A stretch of 64,000 nucleotides of DNA from Synechococcus sp. A10-1-5-1 (GTDB lineage Bacteria > Cyanobacteriota > Cyanobacteriia > PCC-6307 > Cyanobiaceae). The stretch is from contig NZ_CP096032.1 in assembly GCF_023115425.1 (NCBI RefSeq), positions 744,001-808,000 on the forward strand, in the 5' to 3' direction. The first letter of the stretch is position 1. Every line of letters begins with the position of its first letter. This document shows, piece by piece, positions 51,309 through 61,651 of this stretch. The notes under the pieces were generated by a model, which had not been told where the DNA came from, made no database searches, and saw only the letters and a program-made list of their open reading frames with translations. The position numbers and the translations under genes are program-made.

Positions 51309-52450
51309 GATCAGGCCTGAAGCGCAGTCTGGCCATCGGGGCCAGTCTGTTGCTCTCAGGGCTGCTGGCCCCCCTGACCGCCCTGGCGAAGGACCCCGAG
51401 CCCAGGCGCATCGGGGTCTGGCTCACCAACAGCCCAAGCCCGCTCTATTACACGAAGCAACGGATCAACGCGGCCGTTGACGAGCTCAGTGCAGCTGGCT
51501 TCAACACCCTCTACCCCAACGTCTGGAGCCGCGGCACGACCTTCCACCGGAGCCGCTGGGCGCCGATGGAACCAGCCCTGTTCCAGAGCGACCCCAACCA
51601 CGATCCGATCTGCCGTTTCACCGAAGCCGCCCACCGGCGCGGCCTGCGGGTCATCCCCTGGTTTGAGTACGGCCTCATGGAGCCGGCGGATGCGGCGGTT
51701 GTCGGCCAGCATCCGGAATGGGTTCTGCAGAACAGAGCCGGCCGCAGCAGCGTTTCGATGCACGGCAAGGACATGGTCTGGCTCAACCCCGCCCACCCTG
51801 GGGTACGGAAGCGCTTTCTCGGGCTGATCGGCGAGATCGTGCAGCGCTGCAAGGTCGATGGCATTCAGCTCGATGACCACTTCGCCTGGCCCGTTGAACT
51901 GGGGTACGACCCCTACACCCGCCAGCTCTACCGCCAGGACACAGGACAAGACCCTCCCGAGCTCCACACCGACCGGGCCTGGATGAACTGGAGACGCCGG
52001 CAACTGACAGGCCTACTGCGGGAGCTGCGCCGCACGCTGAAGGAAAGCGGCCAGGGCAGTCCCTACGTCAGCCTCTCTCCGGGACCGTTCCGCTTTGCCT
52101 ACAACCACTGGCTACAGGACTGGGAGATCTGGGCCCTGGGGGGACTGATCGATGAGCTGGTGGTGCAGAACTATGCCTATTCCCTCGCCGGCTTTGAAAA
52201 GGATCTGCAGCAGCCCGCGCTGACCAAGTCCAGCAGTTGGGGCATCCCAGTTGAGATCGGCATCCTGGCGGGCTTTGGCGGACGCACCACGCCGTTGCCG
52301 GACCTGAGTGAACGGGTCAAGTTGGCCGCCGCCCGCGGCCACGGAGTCATTTATTTCTACTGGGAGGGCCTATGGGGGGCCCATGCCGGTCCGGAGGGAG
52401 CCGCCCTACGGCGCGAAGGCCTGAAGCAGCTCCACCAGGCCCTGCCCTAG
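51305..52450 (+). CDS. Secreted glycosyl-hydrolase-like protein (GHL10/DUF187 type)
   Basis: 381 residues from TTG, with an N-terminal signal peptide (LAIGASLLLSGLLAPLTALA). Then RRIGVWLTNSPSPLYYTK, DELSAAGFNTLYPNVWSRGT, GLRVIPWFEYGLM and KVDGIQLDDHFAWP, a TIM-barrel pattern of the GHL10 family with acidic residues at the strand ends. These proteins may act on envelope or extracellular glycans. The start is coupled to prs. The stop shares CTAG with pepN. Confidence 0.85.
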   Translation: MRSGLKRSLAIGASLLLSGLLAPLTALAKDPEPRRIGVWLTNSPSPLYYTKQRINAAVDELSAAGFNTLYPNVWSRGTTFHRSRWAPMEPALFQSDPNHDPICRFTEAAHRRGLRVIPWFEYGLMEPADAAVVGQHPEWVLQNRAGRSSVSMHGKDMVWLNPAHPGVRKRFLGLIGEIVQRCKVDGIQLDDHFAWPVELGYDPYTRQLYRQDTGQDPPELHTDRAWMNWRRRQLTGLLRELRRTLKESGQGSPYVSLSPGPFRFAYNHWLQDWEIWALGGLIDELVVQNYAYSLAGFEKDLQQPALTKSSSWGIPVEIGILAGFGGRTTPLPDLSERVKLAAARGHGVIYFYWEGLWGAHAGPEGAALRREGLKQLHQALP

Positions 52451-55155
52451 GCCAACTGCAGGCACTGATCCACCACTTCCCGGCTGTTCGGGGAGAGGGG
52501 CGCCGCGGACAACTGCTTCAGCGCCTCCAACATCCGTTCGGAACGCTCAGCGCCATAGCTCTGCCAACGGCTAAACACCTTGGCCATCCGCGAGGCCGTG
52601 ATCGGATTGCGCTGATCCAAGGCGGCGACCTGCTCAGCCATGAAGCGATAGCCACGGCCATCGAGCGCATGGAATTGGCTGACATTGCTGGCAAATCCCC
52701 CAAGAACCGCCCGCAGGGAATTCGGCGCTGCCGGATCAAAGCGCGGGTGATCCATCAACTCCCGCACGCGCCTGACCCCATCGCCGAAGGGAGTGGCGGC
52801 CTCCAGGCCAAACCAGGCATCGAGGATCACGGGCTTGTCCTGCCAACGGTCGTGGAAGGCCTGCAGGGCCGCGGTGCGCTCAGCACTCTCCATGGACTGC
52901 AGGGCCCGCAAACCAGCGCGGGAGAGGGTCATCGAAGGGCCCGACACCGCCGCAGCCGCCTCGGCACGAACCCCCGCATCGCCGGCGGCCACCCGCCAAC
53001 TCCAAACGGTGGCCGTGAGGTCCCGGTCACCCACCCCTTCAGGCCAGCTCTGCTGCCATTGACTGCGGCAGGAGGCCAAGACCGATTCGAGGGGATCCTT
53101 CAGCTCCTCACCCAACCGGCTGCGCAGGGCCAAGACCGCCTCAAACAAGGCCGGTGGGTCGACCGTCCCGCTCTGGGCCAAGGCCGCATCCTCCAGCTCC
53201 GGCAATCCGGGGAAGGCCATCAGCGCACTGCGGTACGAATCCCCCAGGTCCCCTTCCAGCAGGATCCGCTCAAAGGCGGCCACCAAGCCTTCTTCCAGCT
53301 CATCATTGATCGAGCCTGCAGCTCGCTCGAGCAGGGCCTGACGCAGCAGAACCTGGCCGGCATCCCAGCGGGCAAAGGATTCGCTATCGCAGGCCAGCAG
53401 GTGCAGCAGCTCGTTGCTGGGGCGCTCCATCTCGACCCGCACCGGGGCGGAGAATCCGCGGGGCAAGGACACCGCCGGTGGGTGGGAATGGGCCTCGAGC
53501 CCCACGAACAGCAGTTGCTGCTCCTCGCGGTCGATCACGAACAAGCGACTGGCACTGCCCCACTCAGCAGAGAGGCCTGCTGCTGCAACGTCTTGGGCGT
53601 GCTCCCCGGGCAACTGGAGCGGCAATGGATCTCCGCCTTGCCCCACCAGGCCCAGCACCAGGGGGATCACCACCGGTTCTTTCTGGGGTTGACCAGGTGT
53701 GGCCGAAGTGCTCTGACGGATCGTCAGCTGCAGGGTGCCGGCGTCGCCATCCCAGTGACGCTCAATCTGCAGCTGGGGCGTGCCCGCCTGGCTGTACCAG
53801 CGGCGAAACTGCTGAAAATCAAAGCGGGGCAACGCCGCGCCGGCCGCCCAGGCCTGCTGGGCTGCATCCTCCATCGCCTGAACGAAGTCCTGGCATGTGG
53901 CAGCGGTGCCGTCATGACGGCTCACATAGAGAGCCATGCCCCGCATGAACGTCTCCTCTCCCAGCAGGGTGTGCAAGACGCGGATGACTTCAGACCCCTT
54001 CTCATAAATCGTCGTTGTGTAGAAGTTGTCGATCGCCTGGTAGTGATCCGGCTGAATCGGATGGGCAGTCGGGCCGGCATCTTCGCGGAACTGGGTGTTG
54101 CGCAGCAGCGCCACATCCTCGATGCGCTTCACCTCCGGTGAATGCAAATCCGCCGTGAAACTGGCATCACGGAACACCGTCAGTCCCTCTTTCAAGGAGA
54201 GCTGGAACCAGTCCCGGCAGGTGATGCGGTTGCCCGTCCAGTTGTGGAAGTACTCGTGGCCGATGACGCTTTCGATGCGCTCCAACTCGGCATCGGTGGC
54301 CGTCTCAGCATCCGCCAGGACCAACTTCGAGTTAAAGATATTGAGACTCTTGTTCTCCATCGCGCCCATGTTGAAGTGGCGCACCGCAACGAGGTTGAAC
54401 TCGTCGAGGTCGTACTCGAGGCCGTAGCGACTCTCGTCCCAGGCCATCGAGCGCTTCAGCGAAGCCATCGCATGGGCCGTGAAGGGAGCATCCCCAGGCT
54501 CAACATGAATCCGCAGCTGAACCGTCCGGCCGCTGCAGGTCACGAATTGATCGCGCACCTCCTCCAGGGCGCCCGCGACCAAGGCGAACAGATAGGAGGG
54601 CTTGGGGAAGGGGTCGTCCCAGACGGCGTAGTGACGGCCGGCATCCCCAGGAAGCAAGCCCGTCTCCAAGCAGTTGCCGTTGGAGAGCAGCACCGGGCAG
54701 CTGGCTTGATCCGCTTCGATGCGCACCCGGAAACGACTCAGGAGATCAGGGCGATCCGGATGGAAAGTGATCCGCCGGAACCCCTCGGCCTCGCATTGCG
54801 TCGTGAAGAGGCCACCGCTGACGTAGAGACCCTCCAGGCTGGTGTTGGTCTGGGGCTGAATCTTGACCCGGGTACGCAGGCGGCAGGCCGCTGCCGGTGG
54901 TGCGAGCAACACCAACTTGCTGCTCTCCAGGCGGTAGGCCTCGGCAGCGAGAGGCTGGCCATCGAGCTCAATCGAGAGCAGCTCCAGTTGCTCCCCCAAA
55001 AACTCCCAGGGAGCCGCATCGGATGCAGCTCCTACGGGAAGCAGCTGAAACTCCGCATCAACAATGGTGTGATCGGCATGCAGCTGGAACAACAGCTGGG
55101 TCTGCTCGATCGTGAACGGGGCCGGGCGGTAGTCAGCGAGACGAACGGTGGCCAT
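52447..55155 (-). CDS. pepN: Aminopeptidase N (M1 family)
   Basis: 902 residues from ATG 55155 (four codons inside the longest frame). The substrate motif is HFNMGAMENKSLN (near 262) and the zinc motif VIGHEYFHNW followed by the downstream Glu (near 300). A long helical C-terminal domain of the bacterial PepN type follows. It is a cytosolic metallopeptidase that trims peptides. No damage was seen in the reading frame. Confidence 0.96.
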   Translation of the reverse strand: MATVRLADYRPAPFTIEQTQLLFQLHADHTIVDAEFQLLPVGAASDAAPWEFLGEQLELLSIELDGQPLAAEAYRLESSKLVLLAPPAAACRLRTRVKIQPQTNTSLEGLYVSGGLFTTQCEAEGFRRITFHPDRPDLLSRFRVRIEADQASCPVLLSNGNCLETGLLPGDAGRHYAVWDDPFPKPSYLFALVAGALEEVRDQFVTCSGRTVQLRIHVEPGDAPFTAHAMASLKRSMAWDESRYGLEYDLDEFNLVAVRHFNMGAMENKSLNIFNSKLVLADAETATDAELERIESVIGHEYFHNWTGNRITCRDWFQLSLKEGLTVFRDASFTADLHSPEVKRIEDVALLRNTQFREDAGPTAHPIQPDHYQAIDNFYTTTIYEKGSEVIRVLHTLLGEETFMRGMALYVSRHDGTAATCQDFVQAMEDAAQQAWAAGAALPRFDFQQFRRWYSQAGTPQLQIERHWDGDAGTLQLTIRQSTSATPGQPQKEPVVIPLVLGLVGQGGDPLPLQLPGEHAQDVAAAGLSAEWGSASRLFVIDREEQQLLFVGLEAHSHPPAVSLPRGFSAPVRVEMERPSNELLHLLACDSESFARWDAGQVLLRQALLERAAGSINDELEEGLVAAFERILLEGDLGDSYRSALMAFPGLPELEDAALAQSGTVDPPALFEAVLALRSRLGEELKDPLESVLASCRSQWQQSWPEGVGDRDLTATVWSWRVAAGDAGVRAEAAAAVSGPSMTLSRAGLRALQSMESAERTAALQAFHDRWQDKPVILDAWFGLEAATPFGDGVRRVRELMDHPRFDPAAPNSLRAVLGGFASNVSQFHALDGRGYRFMAEQVAALDQRNPITASRMAKVFSRWQSYGAERSERMLEALKQLSAAPLSPNSREVVDQCLQLA

Positions 55156-55412
55156 GCGGGGGAACAATCACCAAGGAACGGGACCCTCCAAGGCGCCACG
55201 CTGCAGCCCATCTGAGAGCCGAGCAGAGCACCAAGGGGGATCGCCCATGCCCAACCATCCTGGCGAGAGAGCGCATAGGCCGCCGCCCTCCCGCTCAAGC
55301 CGCCCATGGCAGAGCCAACGATCCGCATGAGCCAAAGCGGGAGCGGGCAGCAGGATCAGCACGGGGGATGTCACGGCGCAGGCCAGCGCTCGGACCTACA
55401 ACCAGATGCGAC

Positions 55413-55841
55413 TCAAGGCTTTTTGACTGGGACCTTGGGTTGGGGAGCTCGAGCCTTCACCGCTTCATCCACCTTGGTCTTCACATCGGCCGGGACCTCA
55501 TTGGGGCAGACCTCCACAGCACCCAGCACGGCTGAATTGATCGACCCACGGCGCAGTTCTTCAATCGAAAGGGGCTTGGTGCCCACTTGAGCGATCTGCG
55601 ACTGGTGCCCGCCCTGGATCACCTGGGCGATCGTTTCCCCAGCAATCGCAACGGCCTTATCGAAGTCCGTTCCCGCCGCGCGAGCAATGCAGACGTTGAG
55701 TGCGGCAATGCGCGTGTAGAGGTTCATCTCCGCCTCGGATGCAGGGGCGGCTTGAACCGAGAGCGGTGCGAACCACAGGACCACAGGCAGGATCAACAGA
55801 CCGAGACGGCTTCGAGTCACTCGCACTGGCGGAAGCAGCAT
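55413..55841 (-). CDS. Small secreted hypothetical protein
   Basis: 142 residues with a clear signal peptide (RLGLLILPVVLWFAPLSVQA, cleavage near residue 32). The mature part is helical with two Cys (NVCIAR and VEVCPNE) that could form a disulfide, and a Lys/Pro-rich tail (PQPKVPVKKP). No family recognised. It should reside in the periplasm or lumen. It is on the same strand as pepN, about 257 bases before it. Confidence 0.75.
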   Translation of the reverse strand: MLLPPVRVTRSRLGLLILPVVLWFAPLSVQAAPASEAEMNLYTRIAALNVCIARAAGTDFDKAVAIAGETIAQVIQGGHQSQIAQVGTKPLSIEELRRGSINSAVLGAVEVCPNEVPADVKTKVDEAVKARAPQPKVPVKKP

Positions 55842-55878
55842 TCGTTGTTCAATCCTGCTGCATCAAGGCGCCCTGCCT

Positions 55879-56463
55879 CTAGCTATCGCTACGTAACGGG
55901 GGCCCCGCCTCTTCAACCCGAATTTCATGGTGGGTTTCCACCAGTTCGAGGTTCCCGTCACACCAGGAATAAATGGAACGCGCCCGGAACTGGTCTTGAT
56001 TCACAAGACGGATGTGCTCAAGGATGTCCCACTCCCGATAGTGCGACTCAAAAACGACCTCGTGCTCATCCACCTGGCGGATCTGGCTTTTCGTTGGTGA
56101 GCCGCAGAGGTAGCCGCGACTGCGACGCAGCTGATGGCCGCACAGGGTGGCGTCCATGGAGCCCTCGCGGACATAGCGCGGCTTGATTTCAAAGAAGTCG
56201 TATTCCTTTTCTGGCCACCAGGAGAAGCGATAACGCGGTTCAGATTCAGCCTGATCTTCAAAGGTTTCAACCCGCAGGAACATGTCTGCCCTGAGGATCT
56301 CATCATCCGGGAAAAAATATTGGCGACGCGAACGCCATAGACCCAAGTTGCGGTTGAACCATCGCCGCAAGGTCGTATCAAATTGAATACGCCCGGTCCT
56401 TGAAGCGGAAGGCACCCACGAGACCGGATGGACTCGAGTCGATAGTTCCCGATGATGGACCAC
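55879..56463 (-). CDS. CpcS/CpeS-like lipocalin-fold protein (possible bilin lyase)
   Basis: Up to 194 residues. From about residue 27 it reads RRWFNRNLGLWRSRRQYFF, which resembles the start of CpcS/CpeS-type lyases (F..S.G.W.S.R). Alternating beta strands and a final RARSIYSWCDGNLELVETHH with EIR follow, like the last strands of that family. If so, it attaches or handles bilins on phycobiliproteins. The start is uncertain: ATG 56463, or GTG 56415, which would remove an unconvincing N-terminus. The assignment is by pattern only. Confidence 0.55.
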   Translation of the reverse strand: MVHHRELSTRVHPVSWVPSASRTGRIQFDTTLRRWFNRNLGLWRSRRQYFFPDDEILRADMFLRVETFEDQAESEPRYRFSWWPEKEYDFFEIKPRYVREGSMDATLCGHQLRRSRGYLCGSPTKSQIRQVDEHEVVFESHYREWDILEHIRLVNQDQFRARSIYSWCDGNLELVETHHEIRVEEAGPPLRSDS

Positions 56464-56569
56464 TGGGACTAACCAGACAACGACTCGTCACAGTCGTCAT
56501 AGCGAGGCCAGCAGCACTTGAAAAACCCCCATATCGTGAAACCACAATTTCTCCAGGTTTCACCCGCCG

Positions 56570-57790
56570 GTGCACTCTGCTGGGGACCCAATCCCCGACG
56601 GAAACGAGCTAATCCGTAGGCCCCCTACGGAAGGCCTTCTTGTGCCTGCAGATCCGAAGGAAACAGACCCGCTGGAGCTCGACGACGAGGACTCCCCCCG
56701 GCGGCCACATCTGAAGTTGCTACTGGTGGCCGGCACCCGTCACCGGGCCAGTGCTGATGTACGCAGCCTGGTGGCATTCCTCGAGAAGGAGGACTTTGGC
56801 TTTGAAGTCAGCCTTGAGCTGGCGGACCCTGCCCAGCGGCCTGAGCTACTGGAGCTTCATCGACTGGTGGCCACCCCAGCGCTGATCAAGCTGGAGCCAG
56901 CACCCAAGCAGGTGTTTGCCGGAAACATGCTCCTGCAACAGCTGCGCAATTGGCTGCCCCGCTGGCAGCAGTTGGAGGTGGTGAGCGGACTGGGCATGAG
57001 CCTTAGGCCCGCGGAAAGCGACGGCAGCCGCACCCAACGGGAACTGCAACTGGAAGACCAGGTCTTGGTGCTACGCCAAGAGAACGAAACGCTGATCGAG
57101 CGCCTTCGGGGGCAGGAGCGTCTGCTGCGGATGGTGGCCCACGAACTGCGGACACCTCTGACGGCATCAAAGCTGGCTCTCCAAAGCCTCAACCTCGGAC
57201 AAATCGATCAGACCCGCTTCCGAGATGTCCTCGATCGCCGGCTCGATGACATCGAACAGTTGTCCAAAGACCTACTGGAAGTCGGAACGACGCGCTGGGA
57301 AGCCCTGTTCAATCCGCAGCGCATTGCCATGGGCCCCCTGGCCGCCGAGGCCATCCTTGAACTGGAGAAACGCTGGGTTGGCCGAGGTCTCGAGCTGATC
57401 ACCGATATCCCAAGCGACCTGCCGGATGTCTACGCCGACCAACGGCGGATGCGTCAGGTCTTCCTGAACCTGCTGGAGAACGCCTTCAAGTACACCCCAG
57501 ACGGGGGCCAGGTCCGAATGGCGATCTTTCACCGGACCAGCCAGTGGCTTGAGGTCAGCGTTTGCGATTCCGGACCAGGGATTCCCGTCGATGAACAGGA
57601 ACGAATTTTTCAAGATCGCGTGCGGCTGCCGCAGACCTCCTCAACCACCTCGGGGTTCGGGGTCGGGCTATCGGTCTGCCGGCGCATCACCGAAGTGCAT
57701 GGCGGCCGGATCTGGGTGGTTTCAGAGCCGGACGAAGGGGCCTGCTTCTACTTCACCGTGCCCGTCTGGGACGGCCAAGGGGCCAGTTGA
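56570..57790 (+). CDS. sasA: Circadian clock histidine kinase SasA
   Basis: 406 residues from GTG 56570 (GTG 56642 is an alternative). A KaiB-like thioredoxin-fold sensor domain (about 45-140, beginning [20 protein letters not shown]) is followed by a coiled coil, the H-box [11 protein letters not shown] with His191, and N, G1 and G2 boxes ([29 protein letters not shown]). This is the SasA architecture, which reads KaiC and phosphorylates RpaA. kaiABC are not in the window. Confidence 0.93.
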   Translation: MHSAGDPIPDGNELIRRPPTEGLLVPADPKETDPLELDDEDSPRRPHLKLLLVAGTRHRASADVRSLVAFLEKEDFGFEVSLELADPAQRPELLELHRLVATPALIKLEPAPKQVFAGNMLLQQLRNWLPRWQQLEVVSGLGMSLRPAESDGSRTQRELQLEDQVLVLRQENETLIERLRGQERLLRMVAHELRTPLTASKLALQSLNLGQIDQTRFRDVLDRRLDDIEQLSKDLLEVGTTRWEALFNPQRIAMGPLAAEAILELEKRWVGRGLELITDIPSDLPDVYADQRRMRQVFLNLLENAFKYTPDGGQVRMAIFHRTSQWLEVSVCDSGPGIPVDEQERIFQDRVRLPQTSSTTSGFGVGLSVCRRITEVHGGRIWVVSEPDEGACFYFTVPVWDGQGAS

Positions 57791-57913
57791 GTTGCAGGAC
57801 ATGACCTTGATTGACGAAGGGCCCCTCTGACCCGTAATTTCTTTCCATCGGGCGCGCCTCTCAAACGGCAAGCGCTGCAAGGGGAAACGTTTTTCCTTGT
57901 TATCCGAGTCCTA

Positions 57914-57986
57914 GCCCCCATCGTCTAGAGGCCTAGGACACCTCCCTTTCACGGAGGCGACAGGGGTTCGAATCCCCTTGGGGGTA
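57914..57986 (+). tRNA. tRNA-Glu (anticodon TTC)
   Basis: A 73-base cloverleaf: acceptor GCCCCCA, D-arm TCGTCTAGAGGCCTAGGA, anticodon loop CTTTCAC with TTC, T-loop GGTTCGAATCC, discriminator A. No CCA is encoded. A terminator follows directly. Confidence 0.96.
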
Positions 57987-57996
57987 TCCAGAGAAG

Positions 57997-58018
57997 AGCG
58001 GCTTCGGCCGCTTTTTTT
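57997..58018 (+). terminator. Terminator after tRNA-Glu
   Basis: AGCGGC-TTCG-GCCGCT then a run of T. The UUCG tetraloop makes this a stable hairpin. Confidence 0.92.
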
Positions 58019-58092
58019 GTGACTACTTTTGCGCGGAACTGCCGTGCAATCGAACGGTCCAAAGACGGAGAGACCGCAGTCTCAATGGCCGA

Positions 58093-58710
58093 TCAAGCCA
58101 AGGCTTCTCGGCGCTGCGCTTCAGCTTGAACCGCACGCAAATTGGCAGCCAGATCTTCCTGCAGGCGTTGCTCAATCAGTCCGATCGGCATGCCGACGCA
58201 GCCCTGAACCGTGAGCTCATAGAGCAAGGTCGTGGTCTGGCCGTCCGATCCAATGGTCCAGGCACCATCAAAGCGGCGAAAATCTCCCTTCAACAGTGTG
58301 AAGGTGAGCTGACGGTCCTCAGGATGCTCTGTGAGTTCAAGCTGCACTCGAGCTTTGAATTGCATCCCCATGAACCGCTGAGCTCCCTCCTGCTCCAGAC
58401 CGACCACAGCACCCCGTCGCCACAGCAAACGGGAGATTTGGAGATTGGGAATGAATTGACTAAGCCGGTCGTAATCGGTCAAGACCGCCCAGATCCAGCT
58501 CGGATCGATGGCGAGTCGAAGCTGAACCGCAAGCCGGCGGGTCCCCCCCGGCAAACGCTCCATGTCCTGCTGAATGGTGTCAAGCGAGCAGGCCCCCTGC
58601 CCTGAGGACGCTGCATCCAGCGTTTCGCTCAGCGCAAAGGTCGAATCCGGTGGCACCGACAACTGGGTCAAGGGTTGCGCCGGGGGTGGCTCACGCTCAA
58701 GAAGCGTCAA
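58093..58710 (-). CDS. SRPBCC/START-like polyketide cyclase family protein
   Basis: 205 residues. After a ~45-residue low-complexity start, the domain begins GGTRRLAVQLRLAIDPSWIW followed by AVLTDYDRLSQFIPNL, the classic SRPBCC opening. A beta sheet and the long C-terminal helix (IGLIEQRLQEDLAANLRAVQ) follow. Such proteins bind hydrophobic ligands; in phototrophs some are linked to pigment or lipid handling. No partner is indicated. It is divergent from petH. Confidence 0.85.
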   Translation of the reverse strand: MTLLEREPPPAQPLTQLSVPPDSTFALSETLDAASSGQGACSLDTIQQDMERLPGGTRRLAVQLRLAIDPSWIWAVLTDYDRLSQFIPNLQISRLLWRRGAVVGLEQEGAQRFMGMQFKARVQLELTEHPEDRQLTFTLLKGDFRRFDGAWTIGSDGQTTTLLYELTVQGCVGMPIGLIEQRLQEDLAANLRAVQAEAQRREALA

Positions 58711-58767
58711 CCTAACTCGCTCCGGAATGCAACGGAGGCCGCTCGAAAACCAGAGGATTACCTATGA

Positions 58768-59973
<1,206 letters not shown>

Positions 59974-60000
59974 GCCAAAACCTCAGGTCAGCCTTTGCTC

Positions 60001-60028
60001 AAAAGCCCGCCTCGGCGGGCTTTTTTTG
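60001..60028 (+). terminator. Terminator after petH
   Basis: AAAAGCCCGCC-TC-GGCGGGCTTTTTTT, about 28 bases after the petH stop. Confidence 0.93.
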
Positions 60029-60067
60029 TGACTTCTCGATGCGTAGCCCAAGAACCGCCGTTAAACC

Positions 60068-61612
60068 ATGGGCACGCGCGCATTGCCCATGCCGGCCCAA
60101 CAAACAAACCCTCTGCGGGTAGGCCTTCGACAAGAGCGCGTCATCTCACCCCAGTGCCTGGTGATCTTCGGCGCGAGCGGTGACCTCACCCATCGCAAAT
60201 TGATCCCAGCACTGTTCGAGCTCTTCAGGCAACGTCGACTGCCGAGTGAATTCGCGATCCTCGGCTGCGCGCGACGGCCCTGGAGTGATGAGGACTTTCG
60301 AGCGCGCATGGCCGAGGCGATGGCCAGCGAGATCCAGCAACACCAAAGCGCCTGGGAACAATTCAGCGGTTGCCTGTTCTACGAGCCAGTCGACCTGCAA
60401 AAGGACGAGGACGTCGTGAAGTTGGGGTCACGACTGGAGACCCTCGATCGGCTCAAGGCAACCCGCGGCAACCGCACCTTCTATCTCTCGGTTTCACCAG
60501 CCTTCTACGGCAGTGGTTGCCGGGCCCTCGCCAATGCTGGCCTGCTCCAGGACCCCAGCCGCAGCCGGGTGGTGATCGAAAAACCGTTCGGGACCGACTA
60601 CAGCAGTGCACAAAGTCTGAACCGGGTCGTTCAAAGCTGCGGCCAAGAGTCCCAGATCTTCCGCATCGACCACTACCTGGGCAAAGAGACCGTTCAGAAC
60701 ATCCTGGTCTTGCGCTTTGCCAACGCCATCTTCGAGCCGATCTGGAACCGGAACTACATCTCCAGCGTTCAGATCACGGCGGCGGAAACCGTCGGCGTCG
60801 AGGAGCGGGCCGGCTACTACGAAACCAGTGGGGCCCTTCGGGACATGGTTCAAAACCACCTCACCCAGATGCTCGCCCTGACCACCATGGAGGCACCGGG
60901 CCGTTTCGACCCGGAGGCCATCCGCAACGAAAAGGCGAAGGTGCTCCAAGCCGCCAGGCTTGCCAATGAGGACGAACCCTGGAAATGCTGCGTGCGCGGT
61001 CAGTACAGCCGCGGCGGCAGCCCCGCCAGCCCGTTAGCCGGCTACCGCCAGGAGCCGGGGGTGAACCCAGAGAGCACCACCGAGACCTATGTGGCGATGA
61101 AGCTCTTCATCGACAACTGGCGCTGGCAAGGGGTGCCCTTCTACCTCCGCACAGGCAAACGTCTCCCGAAACGACTCTCCGAAGTCGTGCTGACCTTCCG
61201 CAAGGCCCCGGTTCAGCTCTTTGATGCGGCGGGAGGCACCCCAACCGCCAATCAACTGGTGCTGCGGATCCAACCGGATGAAGGGGCTGGCTTTGTCTTT
61301 GACGTCAAAGCGCCCGGATCGGGAATGCGCAGCCGGCCCGTCGACATGCACTTCAGCTACGACGAAAGCTTTGGTGAACCCTCCGATGAGGGCTATGTCC
61401 GCCTACTCGCCGACGCGATGCTCGGCGATCCAACGCTCTTTACCCGCAGCGACGAGGTGGAGGCAGCTTGGAGGCTCTACACCCCTCTGCTGGAACTCAT
61501 CGAGGACGCCCCAGCCCGCCTTCCGGTCTATCCCTATGAAGCCCGGACCTGGGGCCCTGCCGCCTCCGATTCACTGCTGGCCGAGGACGGACTGATGTGG
61601 CGACGCCCGTAA
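60068..61612 (+). CDS. zwf: Glucose-6-phosphate 1-dehydrogenase
   Basis: 514 residues (ATG 60068; ATG 60089 also possible). NADP-binding start (CLVIFGASGDLTHRKLIPAL), the active-site IDHYLGKE near residue 200, and GVPFYLRTGKRLPKR. It opens the oxidative pentose phosphate pathway, the main night-time NADPH source in cyanobacteria. opcA follows by 39 bases, the usual arrangement. Confidence 0.97.
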   Translation: MGTRALPMPAQQTNPLRVGLRQERVISPQCLVIFGASGDLTHRKLIPALFELFRQRRLPSEFAILGCARRPWSDEDFRARMAEAMASEIQQHQSAWEQFSGCLFYEPVDLQKDEDVVKLGSRLETLDRLKATRGNRTFYLSVSPAFYGSGCRALANAGLLQDPSRSRVVIEKPFGTDYSSAQSLNRVVQSCGQESQIFRIDHYLGKETVQNILVLRFANAIFEPIWNRNYISSVQITAAETVGVEERAGYYETSGALRDMVQNHLTQMLALTTMEAPGRFDPEAIRNEKAKVLQAARLANEDEPWKCCVRGQYSRGGSPASPLAGYRQEPGVNPESTTETYVAMKLFIDNWRWQGVPFYLRTGKRLPKRLSEVVLTFRKAPVQLFDAAGGTPTANQLVLRIQPDEGAGFVFDVKAPGSGMRSRPVDMHFSYDESFGEPSDEGYVRLLADAMLGDPTLFTRSDEVEAAWRLYTPLLELIEDAPARLPVYPYEARTWGPAASDSLLAEDGLMWRRP

Positions 61613-61651
61613 TCCCAGCGCTCTTCGACGTTCTGTTCTTCAGCGATCCCC

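Noticed and set aside
52372-54141. Long plus-strand open frame inside pepN
   Set aside because: It is the complement of the well-conserved pepN gene; composition is His/Gln/Gly-rich without domain features.
55156-55412. Two small minus-strand open frames between pepN and the secreted protein gene
   Set aside because: One begins with a hydrophobic stretch ending ALAHA and the other is Gly/Ala-rich and slightly hydrophobic, but both run out into low-complexity sequence, neither has a ribosome binding site, and no family is recognisable. A decayed gene is possible.
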